64,000 nucleotides of DNA from Aphelidium insulamus (taxonomy: Eukaryota; Aphelidiomycota; Aphelidea; Aphelidiaceae), in NCBI GenBank assembly GCA_036784855.1, contig JAZDSV010000002.1:480501-544500 (forward strand). The letters run 5' to 3'. The notes under the pieces were generated by a model. The model was not told the origin of the DNA. It saw only the letters and a program-made list of their open reading frames with translations, and did no database searches. Both the position numbers and the translations under genes were made by a program. Each line of letters starts with the position of its first letter. The first letter of the stretch is position 1. Positions 55,655-64,000 of the stretch are shown here, piece after piece.

Positions 55655-57020
55655 TTACTGCGACGGGGCGGCAGTGGCAGTGGCGGAAACATCGGCGCTG
55701 TTTTCCTTCAGAAACTGCTCCACTTCGCTGCGGTTAAACAGTTTGAACTGGAGTTTGGACGGGGCGCCCGCAACGGTTGGGGCCAATGTCAGGGTGGCGA
55801 TCTCGACTGCGAAGTGTGTGAGACATCTACGTCAAGCGCGTATACGCGTATACATACATCCCTATATATATACATACACATACATACATACATACATACA
55901 TACACACAACTATATACTTACACATACACGCACACATATATACACACACACACATACATACGTACACACATACATATACACATACATATATACATACATC
56001 CAGCTATAGACACAGATACATACATACATACATACGTACACACATACATACATAGATACATACATACAAACATATATCCAACTATAGACATACATATACA
56101 CATACGTACATACATACGTGTATATATACAGCCACACACATATCACAATAATATACATACGCTTCTCAGCATCCATTTTGGTGGTCTCCATGGTCTTGCT
56201 GAGCACCTTGATGGCTAGTTTCTTGGCCTCGGCCAGGCTAATCTCTTCCTTGTAGTCCTGCTTGAGAATGCTCTGAGCGGCGGCATTGTTTGCACCGATA
56301 CAGTGCGCCTTCCAGCCGAAATAGTTGCCAGACGGGTCCGAGTGATACAGCTGGAAGCCCAGATTCTCGTCCCAGCCGGCGTACAGAAACGACACGCCAA
56401 ATGGTCGCAGTCCTGTATATATGAGCACAAGTTAAATACTTGGACGCCTCGCTTGAACAGTGACAAGAGCATAACGCACCGCCATACTGCGTGTAGCCCT
56501 GCTTCAGGTCGCATATCTCACGGGCCAGCTGCTCACACGGCATCGGTTCGTTGTAGTTGACTTGATGGCGCTGTGCCGTCACTCTTGCATGCTGAATGAG
56601 AGTGTTGGCGTCTGACGTAAGCCCAGCCACCGCCACCACCAAATTGCTGTACATGATTAACTATATGTGTGCATGTGCACTGCTTCTCTTACTCGTCCAC
56701 GGCATACAGCTTTTCGGTGGTGAATTGCAGCTGCTCCAACAGCTTGGAGGTGACCCGCTTCTCCGCAGCCAGGATAATGCCATCGGTGGCCAGAATGCCG
56801 AGCGCAGTGCCCGCATGCGAGATGGCCTCCATGGCATACTCGACTTGGAAGAGGCGCCCTGCACCGTGGGCATTAGCACCACGATGAGCAAACTAACTTC
56901 AGGCACACTAACCTTCGGGCGAGAATATCGTGGTACGTGAGTCGTATCTGCGAGCCTGCACACAGACAGTCAGCAGCGGCAAGGGAGCGCACAGGGCGGC
57001 GGCCACAGACAACTTGCCAT
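55655..57020 (-). CDS. PSMA4: 20S proteasome subunit alpha-3 (PSMA4/Pre9)
   Basis: Outer-ring proteasome subunit. Exons 57020-57018, 56955-56913, 56858-56693, 56646-56480, 56412-56161, 55806-55655 give 260 aa. Motifs: [20 protein letters not shown], the alpha signature [74 protein letters not shown] and LKQDYKEE, ending [12 protein letters not shown]. Exon 1 is only the ATG; intron 1 (57017-56956) must be GC-AG (ATG|GCAAGT), because the GT two bases further on breaks frame. The last intron (354 nt) is packed with TACA repeats, unlike the other introns of this window. Confidence 0.96.
55845..56160. repeat. TACA-type microsatellite filling a PSMA4 intron
   Basis: About 310 nt of ACATA/TACA/CACA repeats with interruptions, entirely inside the last PSMA4 intron, which is several times longer than the usual 40-80 nt. 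Confidence 0.95.
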
Positions 57021-57299
57021 CTTTTATGGGAAGTTTGAAACGTGCGTGATTGCTGCAAAGCGGGCTTTATACATGAAGCATTCTGCTAAAGTGTTAATAC
57101 AAGTGGTGCGATATTCCTTCAAGGAAGTTCCTTGTTTATGAATTTCCTTCTATATTAACACAATAGTGCACTATAGTTGTGCACGACTGCTGAATGAATT
57201 CTAGCATTCACACAAAAAGTAAAACAACGACTATATATGTAAGAGACTGTTGTCGGATGCGCCTAGCGCAAATCGCCACAGACAGCATCACACTCGCCA
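57021..57299. other. short intergenic region, no gene seen
   Basis: Contains GTGTTAATA and TATTAACAC arms at about 57092 and 57153 flanking a T-rich stretch, but no RNA gene is recognised. Confidence 0.5.
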
Positions 57300-57903
57300 C
57301 TAGAAGCCGTGCACCTTAATCTGATCCTTGGATGCAATCTTTTCCTCCACCAGAAACTGCTGCACCTTCAACCGATGATCACCTTGCAGCTGGATAACTT
57401 CGCCCAGCTCCTCGTCCTCCACGATGGTGCCGTTGCATGCAAACACCTGCAGCGCGTCAGTGATACGTATTATGTTCTGCAAACGTGAAAGGACAAACCT
57501 TCTTGAACGCTTTGAGTAGCTTTTTCTGATCAAGGTCTGCGGGCAGTCCTTGCAGCGTGGTTAGCGTTTTGCGTCCATTTCTCTGTTGAATTCGCAAGTC
57601 TATGGCGTGAGTCTCACATCCACGAGTATTGAGATGTGCACCACATACGTATGTATGAGCCTGATGAGTTTGCGACGTTGTCTATTTCGCCAGTATCAGC
57701 GAATGGATCTGCACAGATCAGGGGTCAGTATATGGCTACAATGTCACAGACGGGTGCTTGTGCGGGGGAGGTGGCCTATCTCTCTCTCTGTGCAGCGCCA
57801 GCAGCAGCAATGCTCTAGGCCACTGGCACGTGCCGTCAAAAGGCCACCACAACACCACACAGCCAGCGCACTAACCGAATGTGCCCAAGTTTTGAATATT
57901 CAT
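57300..57903 (-). CDS. EIF1: translation initiation factor eIF1 (SUI1)
   Basis: Start-codon-selection factor of the 43S complex. Exons 57903-57876, 57708-57649, 57599-57499, 57446-57300 give 111 aa, close to the usual 113. The joined start MNIQNLGTFDPFAD matches the human IQNLHSFDPFAD register, followed by IHLRIQQRNGRKTLTTLQGL, KKLLKAFKK, FACNGTIVEDEELGEVIQLQ and the C-terminus DQIKVHGF. All introns are GT-AG. The first intron is about 167 nt. The tiny first exon (28 nt) was found only through this conserved start. Confidence 0.95.
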
Positions 57904-58146
57904 ACACTGCGCCGATCGATTAGAGTGTGACTGCGGTGTACGAGAGAAAGGGGGCTGCGGTGAGGGCGGCTGCGGTGTGTGGGAGAGAGAGTGTGTGAGA
58001 GTGTGAGTGAGTGAGACGGATGGATGGATGTGGCGGCGTGCGATGACTGGGCGGGCGCTGATACAAGGCTGGGCGATGGCGTGCTCTGATTGGTTGGCTG
58101 CGTTTCAGATTGATCGGGCGCACCGAGTACTATTATTGCACATGAC

Positions 58147-59230
58147 ATGGTTGCCGATATAGACCTGAGGCGCGCGGACCCGGCGCAGTTGCTGCACGCG
58201 TGCACCTCGCTCGGTTTCTTTTACGTCAGTAATCATGGGATCGACGAATCCCTCATATTCTCCCTATTCCAGCAGGTGAGTGGGTATCGCTATTCTTTAA
58301 AGTTCTGACGTCTCTCCTCGCAGTCCAGGGAATTCTTTGCATTGCCAGCTGATGAAAAACTTCAATATGCAACTGACTCGGCAAGTCCCGGTTTTGGCTA
58401 CGTGGGAGCAGCGGTGGAGAAGCTGGACTCCAATTCTGTAGATTGCAAAGAGGCATTCGACATGCGCTATAAGCACCTAATGAACGATGGTGGTAGTGGT
58501 AGTGCCGCGCATCTGCCTCGTTTACTTGGCAGAACTGTACTACAGCAATTCTGGCGGGCACGTAGTACATATTAATTTAAGCGAAATTTATATTATTACT
58601 AGTAGGAATGCGACAGAGTGTGCCAGCACTTACTTGCAGCATTAAGTCACTCCGATAAATTGGTCAACATGGAACACGTCGCTGCACAGCATCAGACGGC
58701 ACAATCCTCCACTACAATGCGCCTGCTGCACTATCCACCTGCTAGCGGTAGTACAGTCAGAGCTGGCTGGTATGTTCATGTTGTGCATTAAATATGAACC
58801 AACTCGAACTTGTAGTCATTCTGATTACGGGACCCTCACTCTTCTGTTCCAACACCAGGATGGTGGAGAGGGCTTACAGGTGCGACACCCAGGCACACTA
58901 GAATTCGTGCCAGTGCCACCGAAGCCCGGCCGCATTGTGGTCAATGTGGGCGATTTGTTGCAGCTGTGGACGGGCAGCAAACTTGTGAGCGCGGAACATC
59001 GTGTGGTGTCCAGCCAGTCTTCTGCCAGCATGGACCGATATTCCATTGCCTATTTTTGCCATCCATGTGACTCGGCAGTCATTGACAGGGAAACGATTTG
59101 TGATGCGGTACCGGCACACAGTGCAATGCATATCCGCGCACTTGAACGAATGAACAATTTGGTGGGCGGCAGATCGCGCTTCACCGCAGCAGAATATTTG
59201 CAGCTGCGACTGGCCAGTACTTATAAATAA
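58147..59230 (+). CDS. 2-oxoglutarate/Fe(II) oxygenase (IPNS-like)
   Basis: Exons 58147-58275, 58324-58557, 58606-58769, 58816-59230 give 313 aa. The DIOX_N-type start (ADPAQLLHACTSLGFFYVSN, HGID) is followed by SREFFALPADEK. Iron ligands are in HSDYGTLTLL (HxD) and the later His in SAEHRVVSSQ; the 2-oxoglutarate Arg and Ser are in RYSIAYF. This is the isopenicillin-N-synthase/gibberellin-oxidase-like superfamily, which works on many small molecules; no secondary-metabolite cluster is nearby, so substrate is open. Intron 58558-58605 is GC-AG (CGG|GCACGT); the GT four bases later gives a premature stop. Confidence 0.88.
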
Positions 59231-59412
59231 AAATATGACTGCATATAATTACAATTTGTAATGCGTCATTGTTAAGGCCATCACCATGACGTCAGTGTCA
59301 CGATCGCTCCTTTCACATTGCGGCATTCTCTCGTCATCCTCTGTCTGCATATATTTCATACATCTTCATATACACACATATATATATTTATATATATATA
59401 TATACATCGACC

Positions 59413-60075
59413 ATGGCAATGCTAGCAATGGTATTCGGCCGCATATCGGTGGAGACGCCCAAATTCACCGTGTTGCACAAGGAAGGCGCGTTCGAGTTGC
59501 GCCACTATGACGCCCAGCTGCGCGCCGTGGTCACGTACCCCGCCGAGGAGGGAGCCAGCTCGTCCACCGCCTTCCGTCGTCTGGCCTCCTACATCTTTGG
59601 CGGCAACACGCCACGTGGCGGCAGCGGCGGTGATGCGGGCGAGAAGATTGCCATGACAGCGCCGGTGATGACGGAGCAAGTGCAACAGCAACAGCCGGTC
59701 GGCGAGAAGATCGCAATGACGGCACCCGTGCTCAGTGTGCCCGTCAAAGCGGCAGATGGCCAGCTACAAATGTCCTTCATCTTGCCGTCGCAGTACACGG
59801 ACGTGTCACAGCTACCGCTGCCGAAGCCGGACAGTGGAGTGTCGGTTGTGCCGGTGCCCGCGCATGACATGGCCGTCTATCAGTTCAGTGGCGGCGCATT
59901 TGACACAAATGAAGTGGCGACCAAGGTGTCGGCATGGGCCGCGCAGCAAAAGGGTGTCACGGTGCTGCCAGACCAGGCGCCAGTGTCTGCGCGCTACAAT
60001 CCACCCTGGACCCTCCCATTCCTACGCACCAATGAAGTCATGGTTCCCGTCACCGTCACAGCGTCCAGCCAGTAG
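59413..60075 (+). CDS. SOUL heme-binding family protein
   Basis: Intronless, 220 aa. The SOUL/HEBP landmarks are FTVLHKEGAFELRHYDAQLR, FRRLASYIFGGNTPR, two copies of KIAMTAPV, MSFILPSQYTDVSQLPLPKP, VPAHDMAVYQFSG, and PPWTLPFLRTNEV. These proteins bind heme or tetrapyrrole in animals, plants and protists. No signal peptide or transit peptide is evident, so a cytosolic location is likely. An AT microsatellite lies just before the start. Confidence 0.9.
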   Translation: MAMLAMVFGRISVETPKFTVLHKEGAFELRHYDAQLRAVVTYPAEEGASSSTAFRRLASYIFGGNTPRGGSGGDAGEKIAMTAPVMTEQVQQQQPVGEKIAMTAPVLSVPVKAADGQLQMSFILPSQYTDVSQLPLPKPDSGVSVVPVPAHDMAVYQFSGGAFDTNEVATKVSAWAAQQKGVTVLPDQAPVSARYNPPWTLPFLRTNEVMVPVTVTASSQ

Positions 60076-60136
60076 TAGTTCAGTGTGCATTATTCGTCTG
60101 CAATAAAGTAATACTAGTTAATAGTAGCTATATAGC

Positions 60137-60138
<2 letters not shown>

Positions 60139-60169
<31 letters not shown>

Positions 60170-60182
60170 GAGAGAGAGAGAG
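60139..60182. repeat. AT and AG microsatellites upstream of RFC3
   Basis: An AT run followed by GAGAGAGAGAG about 35 bp before the RFC3 start codon. Confidence 0.9.
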
Positions 60183-60216
60183 CTCTAACCTCACTCTTCA
60201 CACTTAATTATTTACA

Positions 60217-61651
60217 ATGTCGCTGTGGGTGGACAAGTACCGGCCGACAAAGCTGCAGGCGCTCGACTTTCATTCCACGCTGTCCACGTCTCTCGGAGGG
60301 CTGGTGAGTGGCGTATTGCTTGCTGCACAATGTCCACTACATACTCACCGCTGTGCGCAGGCCAAATCACCAGACTTGCCGCACTTGCTGGTGTATGGAC
60401 CGTCGGGCGCCGGCAAGAAGACGCGCATTGTCGCCTGTCTGCGTGAGATATTCGGGCCGGGAGTGGAAAAGGTGTGTGCATCTGTATATCTGTGTATGTT
60501 GCATGGCCCTGCGCCCTCACACTCTCACTCACCCGGCACCTGCAGCTGGTAATCACGCAGCGCACGTTTCAGACACCGTCTGGCACCAAGCTGGAGCTGC
60601 ACACGCTGTCCAGCAACTTTCACACAGAGATGACACCCAGGTAATACAGTAGTTATGCAGACACGAGCTATTGCATCACACTCTACTACCAGCGACGTGG
60701 GCAACAATGACCGCATTGTGGTCCAGGAAATGATCAAAGAGATCGCGCAGACACAGCAGATTGACGCCTCTGCCACGCGCCGCTTCAAAGGTGCATATAT
60801 ATTAGTTCACATATAATGTAATGGACTAACTAATTCCACTTGCTGGCTGCAGTGGTTGTAATCCATGAGGCCGACAGACTGTCGCGTGACGCTCAGGCGG
60901 GACTGCGACGAACCATGGAAAAGTATATGGTTAATCTGCGGTTGATTTTGTGCTGCACCAGCACCAGCAAGATTATTTCGCCCATCCGCAGTCGCTGTCT
61001 ATTAGTGCGCGTTCCGGCGCCCTCCATCGACGATGTATGTATGCAGTACATCGAGTGGAACCACATTCACTGACTATTAAAAAGGTGTCGTCGGTTCTGA
61101 TGCGAGTGGCCAAGATGGAGGGTGTGGCACTGTCACAGACTGCTGCGCGCAACATGGCCGCCAAGTCCAACAGGAATGTGCGCAAATCGTTGTTGATGCT
61201 GGAAGCGGCCGCTGTTCAGGGGGCCATAGATGATTCGGGATCGACGGTACAGCTGGCCGACTGGGAGCTTCTCATTGACCAAATAGCCGCCTCGATGATA
61301 CAAGAGCAGTCTGCGGCGCGGTACTCATACTCACTTACTCTACACGCACTAATCAATGCTTTAGAATTATGCAAGTACGCACGCATCTGTACGAACTGCT
61401 GTCGCATTGTATCCCGGCTGATCTCATCATTAAAACACTGGCCTACTCGCTGGTGAAAAAGGTGGACTCGTCTCTCTGTGGGGCAATTGTCCAGAACGCT
61501 GCTACTTATGTATGCCCTTCATGGTTCCCTTAAATTTTTTATCTTGCCGTAGGAGCATCGCCTTCGCCTGGGCAACAAGGACATTTACCACTTGGAGGCG
61601 TTTGTGGCCAAGTTTATGTTCTTGTACAAGCAGTATCTGTTGAGTGTTTGA
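60217..61651 (+). CDS. RFC3: replication factor C subunit 3 (clamp loader)
   Basis: Small AAA+ subunit loading PCNA. Exons 60217-60303, 60361-60471, 60546-60640, 60693-60790, 60853-61034, 61085-61320, 61365-61509, 61553-61651 give 350 aa, matching the human 356. Sequence: MSLWVDKYRPTKLQALDFH, Walker A LLVYGPSGAGKKTR, GNNDRIVVQEMIKEIAQTQQ, sensor/Walker B VVVIHEADRLSRDAQAGLRR, LILCCTSTSKIISPIRSRCL, the VRVPAPSIDD strand, SLVKKVDSS and the C-terminal EHRLRLGNKDIYHLEAFVAK. The Glu-Ala-Asp instead of DEAD is normal for this subunit. Confidence 0.97.
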
Positions 61652-61828
61652 GGGCAATATTCGCAATATATTACTTCGTGTCATTGGATCTCCTTGTATC
61701 TCCACTGTTGCATGTTGTCCAATCATGCGAGGGATCATGCTGCAGCTGAGCTTCATACTGATCGCTAATATATCTAGCCGCTATGGTGTGCTTCTTTTCG
61801 TAAATCTTCTTAAGTAGATTAACTTATC

Positions 61829-62461
61829 ATGGCCATTAAACTTCGTCTCGCTATCATTGGTACCATAATGTCCGTATCGGCATTCGCGATGCCTGTTTGC
61901 AGGGATGACGACGGTGATGTCCTTGTTGCGTCCAGTGGGATCCGCATGTGTGATTCAGACGGTACAAAAGACTACTCGACTGCCGACGGCTGTAATCAGC
62001 AACATGAAAAATCACAATTGACTGCCGAAAATCTTGAAGCCTTCAACAATGGTCGGAACTCGAAAACCACGATGTCTGCTTCTATTGGTTATGACGGCAG
62101 TGTCGCAGTTGCAGCCAGCAGTCGGAGTGGGCCATTTTCTTGGCATGGCTCTGAGAAATATGATGACGAGACACAGTCTACACGCTCGTACATGACACAA
62201 GACCTGAGTGATTTTGAACGCTGGACAGGCAGTGAAATCTATCAGGACCCGAATGATAAGCCAGTTGATTTGACCAATGGCATCTTGCCACTGACACGTG
62301 CAAATCTGGCACCGTTGAATTATGGATATGACGCAAGAAAAAATAATCCAGGCTATGTGAGCTCAGACTCGTCGTATTATGCATACTCTGCCGAGAGCGA
62401 CCTCGGCAACGACAATAGAGCCGGTCTTGCTTTAGTGGACAATTTGCCACAGGAATTTTGA
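61829..62461 (+). CDS. putative secreted protein (210 aa)
   Basis: Intronless. Signal peptide (MAIKLRLAIIGTIMSVSAFA, cleavage before MPVC) and an acidic, Ser/Asp/Tyr-rich, largely disordered mature part with few cysteines (CRDDDG, MCDSDG, CNQQHE near the start). No family or repeat recognised. A surface or matrix protein is possible, but unproven. Confidence 0.6.
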   Translation: MAIKLRLAIIGTIMSVSAFAMPVCRDDDGDVLVASSGIRMCDSDGTKDYSTADGCNQQHEKSQLTAENLEAFNNGRNSKTTMSASIGYDGSVAVAASSRSGPFSWHGSEKYDDETQSTRSYMTQDLSDFERWTGSEIYQDPNDKPVDLTNGILPLTRANLAPLNYGYDARKNNPGYVSSDSSYYAYSAESDLGNDNRAGLALVDNLPQEF

Positions 62462-63017
62462 GACGATCTACCACATCACAACGTCGCAAATCAAATCATC
62501 TAGTTATGCCAAAACCCGTTTGCCCGCTGTAGCGCAATGTCTCGGCGGCTATTTTCTCTCAATATTAATAAAAAGACGAAAGTTTCCTATATTTTGAAAG
62601 AAACCTCATTCTTAAAGTAGGCAATTAGTTACAGTAATCGAACGGACATTATTTATTAAGTGGACCGTGCTAGAGTCGTTACTCGCACGACGTTAAGTCC
62701 AAGCATTAATTCGGCCACGAGAAAATTCAAAGGTACGTGGCGCAAATGATGTAACAAATTGTGGCTGTTTCAAAGTGAATGCACGGCATACTGTGCAGCC
62801 TGACACTCTGATCTAACGATGGTTAAGCTAGATCAGAAAAGTTAAGAAAGAAGTGTTTAAGTACTGGCGCCCAGTCAGCGCCATGGCCGTCTCTCACCCA
62901 GCTGAACCTGAACCTATTATATCATTTTGCAGCCGATCGCCAGGCGTCCGGTCGCAGTGGCATAAGTGTTCGCCGTCCACCGTGTCACTGTTCCAGCTCT
63001 ACATCGCCTGTCTTACC
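62462..63017. other. intergenic, no gene seen
   Basis: About 550 bp. AATAAA occurs after the upstream gene (near 62566). An in-frame ATG at 62883 could lengthen the next gene, but the signal-peptide start is preferred. Confidence 0.4.
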
Positions 63018-63509
63018 ATGCACTGCAATCGGCTCCGCCAGGCCATGGCATTGCTGTCTGTTGTGCTGTGCACTATATTTACAGCCGCCGCTGCAATGCC
63101 GATGATGCGCACATATCTTGATGACTCCACCAACATCGCGGAGGATGACCAAGTGACAGTGGTGCTGGAAGAGTGCCAAACTAAAGTACCAAAATACCTC
63201 GGCGACACAGATGGCGATGCTGCCAGCTACTTTGACAAAGAGCTGATCAGCGTGGACGACGCGGGGGAGGACCTGTGCGACACTCTGTTGCCATGGTACC
63301 GGCAGTGGATGGACCGGGTGCTGGATCCGCATGCTCACGTTCGATGCATCTGTGTCAGCCGGGAGGACAACATACCCGCCACCATCACCACAACAGAAGC
63401 CCAACTGCTGCAGCACGATGAAACGGAGCAGTATCACGGCGTGGATGCCAGCGATGTGGCGGCGCTGAGACACTTTTACTCGCCGCGCCGACACCCCCGA
63501 CGGCGGTGA
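63018..63509 (+). CDS. putative secreted protein (163 aa)
   Basis: Start taken at 63018, giving MHCNRLRQAMALLSVVLCTI and a signal peptide ending near TAAAAMP. An in-frame Met at 63045 gives an even more typical signal sequence; a longer start at 62883 would bury it. The mature part is acidic with five cysteines (EECQ, LCDTLL, RCICVS) and a basic end (SPRRHPRRR). No family recognised. Its stop is 35 bp before the metacaspase start. Confidence 0.55.
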   Translation: MHCNRLRQAMALLSVVLCTIFTAAAAMPMMRTYLDDSTNIAEDDQVTVVLEECQTKVPKYLGDTDGDAASYFDKELISVDDAGEDLCDTLLPWYRQWMDRVLDPHAHVRCICVSREDNIPATITTTEAQLLQHDETEQYHGVDASDVAALRHFYSPRRHPRRR

Positions 63510-63544
63510 TATTTATAGACATCTCTTCAGTATCGCCTGCCTGC

Positions 63545-64000
63545 ATGTATCCCGGCCAGTACCGCCCGCCGCCTGTGCAACAGCAGCAGGTGGTGCCACC
63601 GATGCAGCCGATGCCGTACATGCCACAGCCGTATGCAACCGCGCCGCAGATGCAGCAGCCGTACGCGCCGCCCCCGGGGATGCCGATGCCGGTCATGCCG
63701 CATCCACAGGTCGCCATGCATCCGGGTCCGTATCCGCCACAGCAGCCAGTCGCGCCGTACTATGGCCACGGTCCGCCCACCCGCAAGGCACTGCTGGTGG
63801 GCATAAACTATCGCGGGCAGCGCAACGAACTGAAAGGTGTGTGTCGAGTGCGGGTGGTGTCACACTGCGCCGCCGCCAACGTGTACCCACGCATGCATAC
63901 ATCCGTGCTGACGGAGAGCAGGCTGCGTGAATGACGTGCAGAACGTGCGGCGCTTCATCACCACGCGCTTCGGCTTCCCGGACGATCCGCAGCACATGGT
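63545..64000 (+). CDS. type I metacaspase, 5' part (cut by window end)
   Basis: Exons 63545-63836 and 63922-end. A Pro/Gln/Met-rich prodomain (MYPGQYRPPPVQQQQ, repeated PP and QQ) is followed by the caspase-fold start TRKALLVGINYRGQRNELKG, then CVNDVQNVRRFITTRFGFPD after a GT-AG intron. This matches type I metacaspases of fungi, plants and protists: Arg/Lys-specific, Ca2+-dependent cysteine proteases linked to stress and cell death. The catalytic His and Cys lie beyond the window, so activity cannot be judged. The P/Q/M prodomain with no zinc finger resembles fungal Mca1 more than plant forms. Confidence 0.9.

Noticed and set aside
55674-56428. Tyr/Ile/His/Thr repeat ORFs on both strands
   Set aside because: These are readings of the TACA repeat in a PSMA4 intron, not a protein.
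54714-60075. Heme gene cluster linking UROS and the SOUL protein
   Set aside because: Unrelated genes (PSMA4, eIF1, oxygenase) lie between them and no clustering of other pathway steps is seen.

Overview
The window is nuclear DNA from a gene-dense eukaryote with many short introns. I placed roughly 100 introns, most 40-80 nt long. Genes lie on both strands, often head to head with 60-190 bp between start codons, and CA, AT, TACA and TCAC microsatellites sit mainly inside introns. The lineage cannot be fixed from the sequence. The mix is an ENA-type (P-type IID) cation ATPase, a type I metacaspase, an ADAM-like metalloprotease, a TRIC-like channel and an ATR kinase. This would suit an early-diverging opisthokont or holomycotan protist, held as a low-confidence inference.\n\nLayout. 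0-13 kb: DYRK-family kinase, a small secreted protein, eIF2alpha, a hypothetical protein next to a VCPKMT/METTL21D-like methyltransferase, histone chaperone ASF1, RNA polymerase III subunit POLR3K/C11, a DUF4272-like protein, aquaporin and an LRR protein. 13-31 kb: Hsp90 co-chaperone STI1/HOP, a LIM-LIM-PDZ protein ending in a CaaX-like motif, a basic protein, a vWA-like protein, a decayed non-LTR retroelement tail, the ENA-type ATPase, an H/Q/P-rich protein, a tiny Cys-rich secreted peptide, a gene-free zone holding a chimeric segment copied from three other places in this window, and a single-pass membrane protein. 31-48 kb: ribosomal protein L8 (uL2), ALG7/DPAGT1, a TRIC-like channel, an ADAM-like protease and a 9-kb ATR kinase gene. 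47-64 kb: a FIST-like protein with an apparent frameshift, a METTL21-family methyltransferase, rRNA methyltransferase RRP8, a helical hypothetical protein, uroporphyrinogen-III synthase, proteasome alpha subunit PSMA4, eIF1, a 2-oxoglutarate oxygenase, a SOUL heme-binding protein, clamp-loader subunit RFC3, two secreted proteins and the start of a metacaspase.\n\nMost genes are unrelated housekeeping genes, so genomic neighbourhood says little about function. The most notable signals are structural. At least six introns appear to use GC-AG splice sites, far above the roughly 1% usual in eukaryotes. A perfect 42-nt palindrome spans a 5' splice site. A three-part chimeric duplication is flanked by a fold-back inverted repeat.
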